From Pseudomonas segetis (GTDB lineage: Bacteria > Pseudomonadota > Gammaproteobacteria > Pseudomonadales > Pseudomonadaceae): a stretch of 64,000 nucleotides of DNA. The notes under the pieces are model-generated. The model saw only the letters and a list, made by a program, of their open reading frames with translations. It was not told where the DNA came from and searched no databases. The translations under genes were made by a program, and so were the position numbers. Positions 8,767 through 16,696 of this stretch are shown piece by piece (positions within the stretch are counted from its first letter, which is position 1; each line of letters begins with the position of its first letter). The stretch covers positions 186,001-250,000 of the forward strand of contig NZ_FZOG01000004.1 of the NCBI RefSeq assembly GCF_900188155.1. The letters are read 5' to 3'.

Positions 8767-9797
8767 AGCGGTGTACCGGCTGGGCGGAATTGCTCTTCTT
8801 CACCATGCTTTTGCAGCAACTCGAAGAGCATTTTGCGCATGATCAAACCTGGCCGGTCAGACTCCATGTGAAACTCCACGCGGCGACGGGTATCGACGCA
8901 GGCATCGTAGTCGGTGGCTTCGAGAATCTCTTGGTCTTCACGGGTGATGGGCGCATCCCAGGCAATCAACTCTTGTGTACTGATCGCCTCTTCGCTGTCG
9001 TTGCGATACAACCACTGCACCAACTGAATCCGCTTGTCATCAATCGGTGTCGCGCAGTTGTAAATGATGTGGTGAATACCGCTGTCGGGATAGGTGCAAC
9101 CAAAGCGGCGAACAAAAGGTAGGTGCCAACGGTTGAACAAATGCCGCGTGGTGGTTGGCGTATCAGTGCCCGTCACCCGGTGCCCGGCAGGCGGGTTATT
9201 GATCGGCACTATGGTCTCAGCCTCAAAGCCCCATTCGGTTTGCTCTAGGTTGTATTTCGACGGTTGTGGCTGGTTGATCATGCCGAAGTTGGCTTTGTGT
9301 ACGAAGGAGAAATGCGAGTTGTCGAAGCTGTTTTCCATAAAGCGCAACGGGCTGGTTTGCCACTCTTCGTAAAACTGGAAGATGCGCCGATAAGCCGGCG
9401 CGCCATCCTCTTCGAACACTGGAATAGCTTGCAATGGCTCGCCCAGGCAAACCCAGACATAGCCATATTTCTCCGTGCAATGATAAGCATCAGTACGCGC
9501 CCCAGCAGGGATTGGCGCGCCTTCGGCCTGCTGCGGAATGCATACACAGGCCCCGCTCTGGTCGTAGCGCCAGCCGTGATAGCCGCAGATGATAACGCCA
9601 TCTTCAACCCAGCCTTTGGATAACTGCGCAGTACGATGGCAGCAGCGATCAGCCAGCGCCACCGGGCCTTGCTTGCCCATGAATATAACCAAGCGCTCAC
9701 CTAGCAAAGTGAACGGCTGCGGACCTTCGGCCAGTTGGCTGACAGGCATCAGCGCATACCAAAAACGACGCAATACGGGTTGTTGAGTCACTAACAT
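8763..9797 (-). CDS. Rieske non-heme iron oxygenase, catalytic (alpha) subunit
   Basis: Catalytic subunit of a Rieske-type mono- or dioxygenase, 344 residues. The [2Fe-2S] Rieske ligands are C52-x-H54 (CCHRTAQ) and C71-x-x-H74 (CGYHGW). The mononuclear iron site is ENSFDNSHFSFVH, with the bridging acidic residue D159 and ligands H162 and H167. The VanA/CarAa-like size and single-subunit organisation (no small beta subunit nearby) suggest an N- or O-demethylating or ring-hydroxylating monooxygenase. The frame runs up to 10004, but the ATG at 9797 follows GAGGAA and starts at the normal family position. Electrons should come from the reductase at 4633-5598. Substrate unknown. Confidence 0.92.
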   Translation of the reverse strand: MLVTQQPVLRRFWYALMPVSQLAEGPQPFTLLGERLVIFMGKQGPVALADRCCHRTAQLSKGWVEDGVIICGYHGWRYDQSGACVCIPQQAEGAPIPAGARTDAYHCTEKYGYVWVCLGEPLQAIPVFEEDGAPAYRRIFQFYEEWQTSPLRFMENSFDNSHFSFVHKANFGMINQPQPSKYNLEQTEWGFEAETIVPINNPPAGHRVTGTDTPTTTRHLFNRWHLPFVRRFGCTYPDSGIHHIIYNCATPIDDKRIQLVQWLYRNDSEEAISTQELIAWDAPITREDQEILEATDYDACVDTRRRVEFHMESDRPGLIMRKMLFELLQKHGEEEQFRPAGTPL

Positions 9798-9861
9798 GGA
9801 GCGTTCCTCTAATTCGGTTCTACAGGCTGCCAATACGTTGCTGGCAGCGCGGCAATAGGGA

Positions 9862-10893
9862 TCAGCGCGAGGCGGTGTCGTTTGCCTGTGGCAGCACACC
9901 CAGGTCACGAACAAACGCTGTGCTGTAGGCCTTTTTCCAGTCGGTGTCTGCTTTGAGCAGCTCGCTTTTGACCATAAAGTTGCGGGTCGCCCGCCAGCGC
10001 GCATCGGTCATCACGCCGATGCCCAAGGTGGCTGCATCGCCGCCCTCAACCAGCTTCAGCTCCTTGAGTTTGCTGACGCCCCAGGCGAGCAGTTCATCGT
10101 CCATGCTTGGGTTGTCTTTTTTAATCAGCGCATTGCCCGGTGCGGGGTCTGCCAGGTAGCTTTTCCAGCCTTGCATGGTGGCCGCAACAAAGCGCTTGAG
10201 CACTTCGGGACGCTGGGCTATCACGTCTTCACGGGTGACTAAGGTCGAGCCATAAGGTGGATAACCCGCATCAGCAAACAAGAAGAACTTTGGATTCCTT
10301 CCAGCCTTGGTGGCTTGAAACAACTCGGAACTGGCATACGCCTGCTGCACCGCATCGGGGTTGTTGAAAAACGGTTGCAGGTTGAAGGTATAAGGCCGTG
10401 CCTGGGCATCGCTTAATCCATATTGGCCTTTCAACCATGGCCACCAAGTGGTTTGCCCAGAGGTTGAAACCAGAACGGTTTTGCCTTCGAGCTCATCAAG
10501 TCCCGTAACATCGTCATGGGTCAGCATGCCCTGCGGGTCGCCCTGAAATGGCGCTGCGATAGCCACAACCGGCATACCTTGCTCGACACTCTTGAGCACT
10601 TGCAGGTCGTAGTTGACGATGACATCAGCCTGTTTATTAAGCAGCAGCTGCATGCCATTGACCTGTGGCCCGCCCATTTTAATGGTCACATCAAGACCGT
10701 TCTGAGCATAAATGTCCTCGGCGACAGCCTGATAAAAACCGCCATGTTCAGCCTGGGCATACCAGGATGTCAGCAAGACGACTTTGTCATTGGCCTGTGC
10801 CACAGGAGCGGCAATGCTGGCGCCTAGCAGCGCGACCGGCAGCAAGTAACGGAGTAACGAAGCGGTAGAACCCAAAGCACTGCGTGATTTCAT
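9862..10893 (-). CDS. NMT1/THI5-like ABC transporter substrate-binding protein
   Basis: Periplasmic solute-binding protein of 343 residues. It starts with a Sec signal peptide (basic MKSRSALGS, hydrophobic core, cleavage near APVAQA-ND). The mature protein opens with VVLLTSWYAQAEHGGFYQAVAEDIY, followed by GLDVTIKMGG and QADVIVNYDLQVL, typical of NMT1/THI5-type proteins that bind pyrimidines or other small aromatic or sulfonate ligands. The frame stays open to 11166. I placed the start at the ATG at 10893, with GAGAGG upstream, because it gives a canonical signal peptide. It is the first gene of the six-gene minus-strand operon and is preceded by a leader of about 290 bases. Confidence 0.88.
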   Translation of the reverse strand: MKSRSALGSTASLLRYLLPVALLGASIAAPVAQANDKVVLLTSWYAQAEHGGFYQAVAEDIYAQNGLDVTIKMGGPQVNGMQLLLNKQADVIVNYDLQVLKSVEQGMPVVAIAAPFQGDPQGMLTHDDVTGLDELEGKTVLVSTSGQTTWWPWLKGQYGLSDAQARPYTFNLQPFFNNPDAVQQAYASSELFQATKAGRNPKFFLFADAGYPPYGSTLVTREDVIAQRPEVLKRFVAATMQGWKSYLADPAPGNALIKKDNPSMDDELLAWGVSKLKELKLVEGGDAATLGIGVMTDARWRATRNFMVKSELLKADTDWKKAYSTAFVRDLGVLPQANDTASR

Positions 10894-11182
10894 GGCAAAC
10901 CTCTCCCAGGGGGAAGACACATAGAAAGCCGCGCCAAACCCTGTATGAGGCTGGCTGCGAGGGAAACCGATAGGGGCTGATTGAGGCTGCACGCTTAAAG
11001 TCACCAAGTGGCTGAAGCGGCGCGGAGACAGAGAACCAAGAGTTGGCAAGTAGCGCATATCAGACACCTCTCTCGTTCTCGGCTCAAAAGCCAGAATCAA
11101 GCACCCAAATACCGGGTGTGTAACCGGGGTGGTTACAAGAGCAATGTCCCGCGTCGTTACCGACACTGACCGCTTCTACTCA
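10894..11182 (-). promoter_or_regulatory. Long structured 5' leader of the NMT1-Rieske-deaminase operon
   Basis: If transcription starts about 12 bases downstream of the -12 element at 11193-11208, the leader is about 290 bases. Read on the minus strand it contains three successive short hairpins: GTAACC/GGTTAC (11120-11136), CACCC/GGGTG (about 11101-11118) and GGCT/AGCC (about 11080-11092). Then comes a GAGAGG ribosome-binding-like stretch and an ATG at 11058, in frame with the binding protein and extending it by 55 residues. The GTAACC-N5-GGTTAC dyad could equally be a repressor operator. I recognise no known riboswitch class. Confidence 0.35.
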
Positions 11183-11192
11183 ATCAGGGTCT

Positions 11193-11208
11193 TGCAGAGG
11201 CTGTGCCA
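11193..11208 (-). promoter_or_regulatory. Candidate sigma-54 promoter (-24/-12) for the six-gene operon
   Basis: On the minus strand the sequence is TGGCACAGCCTCTGCA. This fits the sigma-54 consensus TGGCAC-N5-TTGCW with the invariant GG and GC exactly 10 bases apart and five of the six bases TTGC(W) region acceptable. It lies in the intergenic region upstream of the binding-protein gene, on the correct strand. An NtrC-like dyad is about 100 bases upstream. Confidence 0.6.
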
Positions 11209-11305
11209 ATATCAACAAAGTGGCGTCGCAGAGGGCTCGCATACAAACTAGCCAGCTAGCCCCAGGCAACGGATAGCATCAAGATTGCGCACCGCCGAAA
11301 AATAC

Positions 11306-11320
11306 GCACCAGAGCCGTGC
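11306..11320. promoter_or_regulatory. NtrC-like enhancer dyad upstream of the sigma-54 element
   Basis: GCACC-AGAGC-CGTGC matches the NtrC-type dyad GCACC-N5-GGTGC at nine of ten defined positions. It sits about 100 bases upstream of the -24/-12 element at 11193-11208, the usual enhancer geometry. Identification rests on consensus matching only. Confidence 0.4.
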
Positions 11321-11434
11321 AAATTTGTGGTGATAATGACGCCGTTGTATTTTTTTACCTGCCGAGCTTGTCACCTAGGCGCCACTCGGGTATCTGTTCA
11401 CTCGCCCAGCTAACTGAATGAATCGGAACTGCTC

Positions 11435-12100
11435 ATGACTCTCGAAGTGCCAGCCCATAGCGCCAACAATAGCGGCAAGCCTGCGGGGCGCATCCGCCAG
11501 AAAAATGAAGAAGCCATTCTGCGTGCTGCGGAAGAAGAGTTTGCGCGCCATGGTTTCAAGGGCACCAGCATGAATACCATTGCGCAGAATGTGGGCCTGC
11601 CCAAAGCCAACCTGCACTATTACTTCACCAATAAACTTGGGCTTTACCTTGCGGTTCTGAGCAATATCATCGAGCTTTGGGACAGCACCTTCAACAACCT
11701 TACGGTTGATGATGACCCAGCAGAATCCCTGAGCCGCTACATTCGGGCGAAGATGGAATTCTCACGGCGCCAGCCAAAAGCCTCGCGCATCTTTGCAATT
11801 GAAGTGATCAGCGGTGGCGAATGCCTCAACGAATACTTCAATGAAGACTACCTCACCTGGTTTCGCGGTCGAGCGGCAGTATTCGACGCCTGGATTGCGG
11901 CCGGCAAGATCGACCAGGTTGACTCCACCCATTTGATTTTCCTGTTATGGAGCAGCACCCAGCACTACGCCGATTTTGCCGCGCAAATCTGCCGGGTCAG
12001 CGGCCGCTCTCGGCTGACCAAGCAAGACTTCGAAGCAGCAACGAACAACCTGATTCATATCATCCTTAAAGGCTGCGGACTAACACCGCCAAACGTCTGA
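11435..12100 (+). CDS. TetR-family regulator, RutR-like
   Basis: DNA-binding regulator of 221 residues. The N-terminal TetR helix-turn-helix runs about residues 25-70 (ILRAAEEEFARHGFKGTSMNTIAQ, then PKANLHYYFTNKLGLY). The C-terminal domain matches the YcdC/RutR type closely: SRYIRAKMEFSRRQPKASRIFAIEVISGG and LIFLLWSSTQHYADFAAQI correspond to E. coli RutR segments. RutR family members sense uracil or related bases and control pyrimidine/purine use, so it plausibly controls the divergent N-heterocycle operon. Its stop overlaps the next start as TGATG. Confidence 0.88.
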   Translation: MTLEVPAHSANNSGKPAGRIRQKNEEAILRAAEEEFARHGFKGTSMNTIAQNVGLPKANLHYYFTNKLGLYLAVLSNIIELWDSTFNNLTVDDDPAESLSRYIRAKMEFSRRQPKASRIFAIEVISGGECLNEYFNEDYLTWFRGRAAVFDAWIAAGKIDQVDSTHLIFLLWSSTQHYADFAAQICRVSGRSRLTKQDFEAATNNLIHIILKGCGLTPPNV

Positions 12101-12684
12101 TGGCCCATACCCTCGCCAGCCCCTGTCAGTTTCACGAAGAGATACGCAAAAGCCGCTTTATCACCCTGGCCGGGCATGCGGACAGCCCAGCAGCAGCCCA
12201 GGCATTTATTGATCAGTTCAGTGACAGCAACGCCACCCATAACTGCTGGGCGTGGAAGGTTGGCCAACAGTACCGTTTCAATGACGATGGCGAGCCAACT
12301 GGCACTGCCGGACGACCGATTCTGGCAGCGATCGAAGGCCAGGGGTTCGACCAGGTCGTGGTTTTGGTTATTCGCTGGTACGGCGGCATCCAGCTGGGTA
12401 CCGGTGGTTTATCTCGCGCTTATGGCGGCGGCGCCAACAAATGTCTGCAAGCCGGCGAGCGCCAGCAATTGGTCGAACGCATCCGTTGCAGCTGCCACTG
12501 TCAGTTCGCTGAGTTGCCGCGTCTCAAGCCACGGCTTGCCGAGTTCGATACGGTGATTGAGCATGAAGCATTCACCGCGCAAGGCGTCGACCTGGACCTG
12601 GCGATCAATGCCGAGCATTTCGACGGCTTCGCCCAGTTCGTCGCCGACCTCACCCGCGGCCGTGAAACACTGATCAGCCCTTGA
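12100..12684 (+). CDS. YigZ/IMPACT family protein (UPF0029)
   Basis: Cytoplasmic protein of 194 residues. The IMPACT family signature RFNDDGEPTGTAGRPIL is at residues 59-75, and VLVIRWYGGIQLGTGGLSRAY follows. The family has an N-terminal RNase PH/ribosomal S5-like fold and a C-terminal ferredoxin-like domain, with a translation-linked role that is poorly defined in bacteria. It overlaps the RutR-like gene by one base and is probably co-transcribed, though I see no functional link. Confidence 0.9.
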   Translation: MAHTLASPCQFHEEIRKSRFITLAGHADSPAAAQAFIDQFSDSNATHNCWAWKVGQQYRFNDDGEPTGTAGRPILAAIEGQGFDQVVVLVIRWYGGIQLGTGGLSRAYGGGANKCLQAGERQQLVERIRCSCHCQFAELPRLKPRLAEFDTVIEHEAFTAQGVDLDLAINAEHFDGFAQFVADLTRGRETLISP

Positions 12685-12770
12685 AGCACGTCCGCGCCTG
12701 ATGCCCGGCCAGGCGCGAGTCATGCAGTAACACCACACGCTCTGAAATTGCTCCCTGCAATCACAATGCC

Positions 12771-12785
12771 GCCCCAAACTGGCGC
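12771..12785. promoter_or_regulatory. Weak NtrC-like dyad upstream of the nucleoside transporter operon
   Basis: GCCCC-AAACT-GGCGC resembles GCACC-N5-GGTGC with one mismatch in each half-site. It lies about 70 bases upstream of the -24/-12 element at 12851-12866. Support is modest. Confidence 0.25.
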
Positions 12786-12850
12786 AATAAAACGACCTTT
12801 TTTGCAGTCCCCCGCAAACACCAGCGCTAGGACGGGCTTTTCTGACCTAC

Positions 12851-12866
12851 TGGCCAAGTTTTTGCT
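12851..12866 (+). promoter_or_regulatory. Candidate sigma-54 promoter for the nucleoside ABC operon
   Basis: TGGCCAAGTTTTTGCT has TGGC and TTGCT with GG and GC exactly 10 bases apart, matching the sigma-54 -24/-12 consensus. It is 37 bases upstream of the ATPase start codon, predicting a 5' leader of about 25 bases. Confidence 0.6.
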
Positions 12867-12902
12867 TTAGCTGCGCTAGTCGTTTTTTTCGAGTCACTGC
12901 CC

Positions 12903-14444
12903 ATGTCTAGCTCCACTCCACTTGCGCGCCTGCAATTGCGCGGCATCACCAAACGCTACCCCGGCTGTGTGGCCAATGATCAGATTGACCTGAACATCCA
13001 AGCCGGTGAAATCCATGCATTGCTTGGCGAAAACGGCGCAGGCAAAAGCACCCTGATGAAAATCATCTACGGCGTCACCCAGCCCGATGAAGGTGAAATC
13101 CGCTGGCATGGCGAAACGCTTAAGATGCGTGACCCGTCCATGGCGCGCACCCTTGGAATCGGCATGGTGTTTCAGCACTTCTCGCTGTTTGAAACCCTGA
13201 CCGTTGCCGAAAACATCGCATTGGCCATGGGCCGCCAGGCCGGCACCGCACAGCAGCTGGAGCCGAAGATACGCGAAGTGTCAAAGCGCTACGGCATGCC
13301 GCTTGAGCCGGAACGATTGGTGCACAGCTTGTCGATTGGTGAGCGCCAGCGCGTCGAGATCGTGCGTTGCCTGATGCAGGACATCAAGCTGTTGATTCTC
13401 GATGAGCCCACTTCGGTGCTGACCCCACAAGAGGCCGACGAGTTATTCACCACCTTGCGCAGGCTGGCAAGCGAGGGCTGCAGCATCCTGTTTATCAGCC
13501 ACAAGCTCGGTGAAGTTCGCGCACTCTGCCAAAGTGCGACCGTCTTGCGTGGCGGCAAAGTCTCAGGCCACTGCATTCCGGCAGACTGCACAGATTTGGA
13601 GTTGGCCAGGTTAATGGTTGGCGACGCGCAAGGGCTGGAAACACGCCATGCCAAAGTCAGCGGCGCCAACCTTTTCCTGCAAGTTGACCAACTGTCCTGG
13701 TACAACCCCGACCCATTTGGCACTTCGCTCAAAGATATACAGCTCAATGTGCGCAGTGGCGAGATCGTTGGTATCGCAGGTGTCGCGGGCAATGGCCAGG
13801 ATGAGATTCTGGCGTTGCTCAGTGGCGAGCAACCACTGCCCAAACGTGAAGCATTGCGCATCAGCTTCGCCGGCCAACCGGTGGCGCATTTGAAACCTGA
13901 TGCACGTCGTCAACTGGGCCTGGCGTTTGTGCCAGCAGAGCGCCTCGGCCACGGCGCGGTGCCGGACATGAGCCTGAGCGACAACGCCTTGCTCACTGCC
14001 TTCCAGCAAGGCCTGGTCAGCAAGGGCCTGGTCAAACGCAGCAAAGTGGTGGCGTTCGCCGAGGAAATCATCCGCCGCTTCGCGGTGAAGACACCGAACG
14101 CCGAAACCGCTGCGCAGAGCTTGTCAGGCGGTAATCTGCAGAAATTCATTCTCGGCCGCGAGATCATGCAAAACCCCAAGCTGCTGATCGCCGCGCACCC
14201 GACCTGGGGAGTTGACGTGGGTGCTGCAACGGCGATTCATCGAGCGCTGATCGCCCTGCGTGATGCAGGCGCGGCAATTCTGGTGATATCCGAAGACCTC
14301 GATGAACTGTTCCAGATTTGCGACCGCATTGGCGCACTCAGCAGCGGCAAGTTGTCGACCCTGGCCAACACCCTTGAGACCAATCCGGTCGAGGTCGGTC
14401 GCTGGATGGCTGGCCAATTCAACACTGATGCAGTTCTGAGCTGA
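12903..14444 (+). CDS. Purine nucleoside-type ABC transporter, double ATP-binding protein
   Basis: Cytoplasmic ATPase of 513 residues with two fused ABC domains, as in BMP/RbsA-class nucleoside importers (NupA/YufO type). The first half has a full Walker A (GENGAGKST, residues 42-50), an LSIGERQR signature and Walker B LLILDEPTSVLTP. The second half has the degenerate loop GVAGNGQDE, an LSGGNLQK signature and LLIAAHPTWGVD instead of a normal Walker B, which is usual for this class. It is followed at 11 and 53 bases by two permease genes. In P. aeruginosa an equivalent trio (PA0136-PA0138, from memory) lies next to bauA/bauR and purine deaminases. The ribosome binding site is weak. Confidence 0.92.
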   Translation: MSSSTPLARLQLRGITKRYPGCVANDQIDLNIQAGEIHALLGENGAGKSTLMKIIYGVTQPDEGEIRWHGETLKMRDPSMARTLGIGMVFQHFSLFETLTVAENIALAMGRQAGTAQQLEPKIREVSKRYGMPLEPERLVHSLSIGERQRVEIVRCLMQDIKLLILDEPTSVLTPQEADELFTTLRRLASEGCSILFISHKLGEVRALCQSATVLRGGKVSGHCIPADCTDLELARLMVGDAQGLETRHAKVSGANLFLQVDQLSWYNPDPFGTSLKDIQLNVRSGEIVGIAGVAGNGQDEILALLSGEQPLPKREALRISFAGQPVAHLKPDARRQLGLAFVPAERLGHGAVPDMSLSDNALLTAFQQGLVSKGLVKRSKVVAFAEEIIRRFAVKTPNAETAAQSLSGGNLQKFILGREIMQNPKLLIAAHPTWGVDVGAATAIHRALIALRDAGAAILVISEDLDELFQICDRIGALSSGKLSTLANTLETNPVEVGRWMAGQFNTDAVLS

Positions 14445-14454
14445 CGGAGTTTTT

Positions 14455-15552
14455 ATGTTGTTATCCCTTGAACCTCGCGGCCAGCAATCACGCGCCATGC
14501 TCTGGTTTTCACCCTTGCTGGCGGCGGCATTGACCTTGCTCTGCGGCTCCTTACTGTTTTTATTGCTCGGCCACGACCCACTGCTGACCTTGCACACCTT
14601 ATTGATTGCCCCTCTTAGCGACTGGTATGGCGTGTCTGAACTACTGGTCAAGGCCTTGCCTATTCTGCTCTGTGCGCTGGGGCTGGCCGTGGCTTACCAC
14701 GCCCGGATCTGGAACATAGGCGCCGAAGGCCAGTTACTGCTCGGCGCCTTGGCCGGTAGCGCCGTGGCGGTACATATCATCGACTGGGAAAGCCGCTGGG
14801 CGCTGGTGCTGGTCATCAGTGCCGGTGTAGCCGCAGGTGCGGCCTGGGCAGGGCTCACGGCATGGCTGCGGACGCAGTTCAACGCCAATGAAATCCTCAC
14901 CAGCATCATGCTCAACTACATCGCCCTCAACCTGTTGCTCTATTGCGTCCATGGCCCGCTGAAGGACCCAGAGGGTTATAACTTCCCCGAGTCGGCGATG
15001 TTTGGTGACTTCAGTCGGCTGCCACTGCTCAGTGAAGAGGGTCGGGTCCATGCGGGCCTCTACTTCGCTTTGCTGGCATTGGTTGCGGTGTGGGTGTTGC
15101 TGCAGAAAAGCTTCCTTGGTTTCCAGATCAAGGTGCTCGGCCTTGATCGTCGTGCGGCCGGTTTTGTCGGTTTTAGGGAGAAACGCCTGGTCTGGTTCGC
15201 CCTGCTCGTCAGCGGCGCATTGGCGGGCCTGGCCGGGGTCGGCGAAGTGGCCGGACCGATCGGCCAATTGGTGCCGCAGGTGTCGCCTGGCTATGGCTAT
15301 GCCGCAATTACCGTGGCTTTTCTCGGGCGCCTGAACCCGCTGGGCATCCTCTGCGCCAGCCTGCTCATGGCACTGCTCTACCTGGGTGGTGAGACCGCGC
15401 AGATGGCGATGAATCTACCGCAAGCTATTACCCAATTGTTCCAGGGCATGATGCTGTTCTTCCTGCTCGCCTGCGATGTGCTGATTCTGTATCGCCCGCG
15501 ATTGAAGTGGAAATGGACAAAACGCACAGCCACCCAAGACGCCTTGGCCTGA
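14455..15552 (+). CDS. Nucleoside-type ABC transporter permease 1
   Basis: Inner-membrane permease of 365 residues in the BPD_transp_2 family, with about nine to ten hydrophobic segments. The conserved YHARIWNIGAEGQLLLGALAGS and FNANEILTSIMLNYIALNLL stretches are typical of the larger of the two permeases in BMP-type purine/nucleoside importers. It starts 11 bases after the ATPase gene with GACGGAG upstream, so it is co-transcribed. It forms the transmembrane pathway together with the permease at 15605. Confidence 0.92.
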   Translation: MLLSLEPRGQQSRAMLWFSPLLAAALTLLCGSLLFLLLGHDPLLTLHTLLIAPLSDWYGVSELLVKALPILLCALGLAVAYHARIWNIGAEGQLLLGALAGSAVAVHIIDWESRWALVLVISAGVAAGAAWAGLTAWLRTQFNANEILTSIMLNYIALNLLLYCVHGPLKDPEGYNFPESAMFGDFSRLPLLSEEGRVHAGLYFALLALVAVWVLLQKSFLGFQIKVLGLDRRAAGFVGFREKRLVWFALLVSGALAGLAGVGEVAGPIGQLVPQVSPGYGYAAITVAFLGRLNPLGILCASLLMALLYLGGETAQMAMNLPQAITQLFQGMMLFFLLACDVLILYRPRLKWKWTKRTATQDALA

Positions 15553-15604
15553 GACAGCTGCATCTGGCCAGGCCAGATGCGTTAGAAGAATGTGAGGAAG
15601 CTGT

Positions 15605-16531
15605 ATGGATATCGATCTACTGAGCAATATTTTCTTCGCCATGGTGCGCACCGGCACCCCGCTGCTGCTGGTCGCACTGGGTGAAATGGTCTGCGAAAAA
15701 AGCGGCGTGCTCAACCTGGGCCAGGAAGGCATGATGCTGTTTGGCGCGGTGACGGGTTTTATCGTCGCGTTCAGCACCGGCAATCTCTGGCTTGGCGTCA
15801 TGCTGGCAATGGCAGCGGGCATGCTCCTGTCGATGCTGTTTGCGGCTGTGGCCCTGGGCTTCAACGCCAATCAGGTGGCGACCGGCCTGGCCCTGACCAT
15901 CTTCGGCGTTGGATTATCGACCTTTGTCGGCGCCGCCTGGGTGGGTAAGCCACTGACCGGTTTCGAGCCGGTGGTTATTCCCTTGCTGAGCGATATTCCA
16001 CTGATAGGCCGCATGCTGTTCGCTCAGGATCTACTGATCTACCTGTCATTCGTCTTGTTTGCATTGGTGGCCTGGGTAATGCTGAAAACCCGCATCGGCC
16101 TTATCGTCCAAGCCGTTGGCGAAAACCCGGATGCCGCCAGTGCCATGGGCCTGCCGGTACTGCGCGTGCGCACCCTGGCCGTACTGTTCGGCGGCGCCAT
16201 GGCAGGGCTGGCCGGGGCTTATTTGTCGCTCGCCTACACCCCCATGTGGGCGGAAAACATGACCGCAGGGCGCGGCTGGATTGCTCTGGCGCTGGTGGTA
16301 TTTGCCAGTTGGCGGGTATTTCGCGTATTGCTTGGTGCTTACTTGTTTGGCCTGGCAAGCATCATTCATCTGGTCGCCCAGGGCGTTGGCCTGTCGATTC
16401 CATCGAACCTGCTGGCAATGCTGCCTTACCTCGCGACCATAGTGGTCTTGGTGTTGCTATCGCGTGATCCCATCAAAACCCGCCTGTTCGCTCCGGTATC
16501 TTTGGGTAAACCCTGGCAACCCGGTCATTGA
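15605..16531 (+). CDS. Nucleoside-type ABC transporter permease 2
   Basis: Second BPD_transp_2-family permease, 308 residues. Its LVALGEMVCEKSGVLNLGQEGMMLFGAV opening parallels the NIGAEGQ region of permease 1, and GFNANQVATGLALTIFG follows. GTGAGGAAG precedes the ATG. It completes the membrane part of the importer; the binding protein is separate at 19105. A strong intrinsic terminator lies 70 bases downstream, ending the operon. Confidence 0.92.
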   Translation: MDIDLLSNIFFAMVRTGTPLLLVALGEMVCEKSGVLNLGQEGMMLFGAVTGFIVAFSTGNLWLGVMLAMAAGMLLSMLFAAVALGFNANQVATGLALTIFGVGLSTFVGAAWVGKPLTGFEPVVIPLLSDIPLIGRMLFAQDLLIYLSFVLFALVAWVMLKTRIGLIVQAVGENPDAASAMGLPVLRVRTLAVLFGGAMAGLAGAYLSLAYTPMWAENMTAGRGWIALALVVFASWRVFRVLLGAYLFGLASIIHLVAQGVGLSIPSNLLAMLPYLATIVVLVLLSRDPIKTRLFAPVSLGKPWQPGH

Positions 16532-16600
16532 TAAAGAGCGCCTGGCAAGGAGATCAACCTCGACAGTTTCTGCGCTTTAACCCGAGCAGCAACAACACAA

Positions 16601-16626
16601 CGCCCCGAATTTTCGGGGCGTTTTTT
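16601..16626 (+). terminator. Intrinsic terminator of the nucleoside ABC operon
   Basis: An 8-bp GC-rich stem (CGCCCCGA at 16601-16608, TCGGGGCG at 16613-16620) with a four-base loop is followed directly by TTTTTT. It separates the transporter operon from the SDR gene. Confidence 0.9.
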
Positions 16627-16696
16627 ATTGCCTGATGCCTGCTCAAGCCAGATCATGCACAGTGTCGAGATCCGACTAACGCTTCAGGAGTATTTC

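Noticed and set aside
10894..11166. 91-residue N-terminal extension of the NMT1-like protein
   Set aside because: It carries no signal peptide, and the ATG at 10893 gives a clean one. It is treated as leader sequence, with the ATG at 11058 noted as a possible upstream start.
13640..14300. Loss of normal Walker motifs in the second half of the nucleoside ABC ATPase as a sign of decay
   Set aside because: A degenerate second ABC domain is usual for BMP/RbsA-class ATPases, and the gene is otherwise intact.
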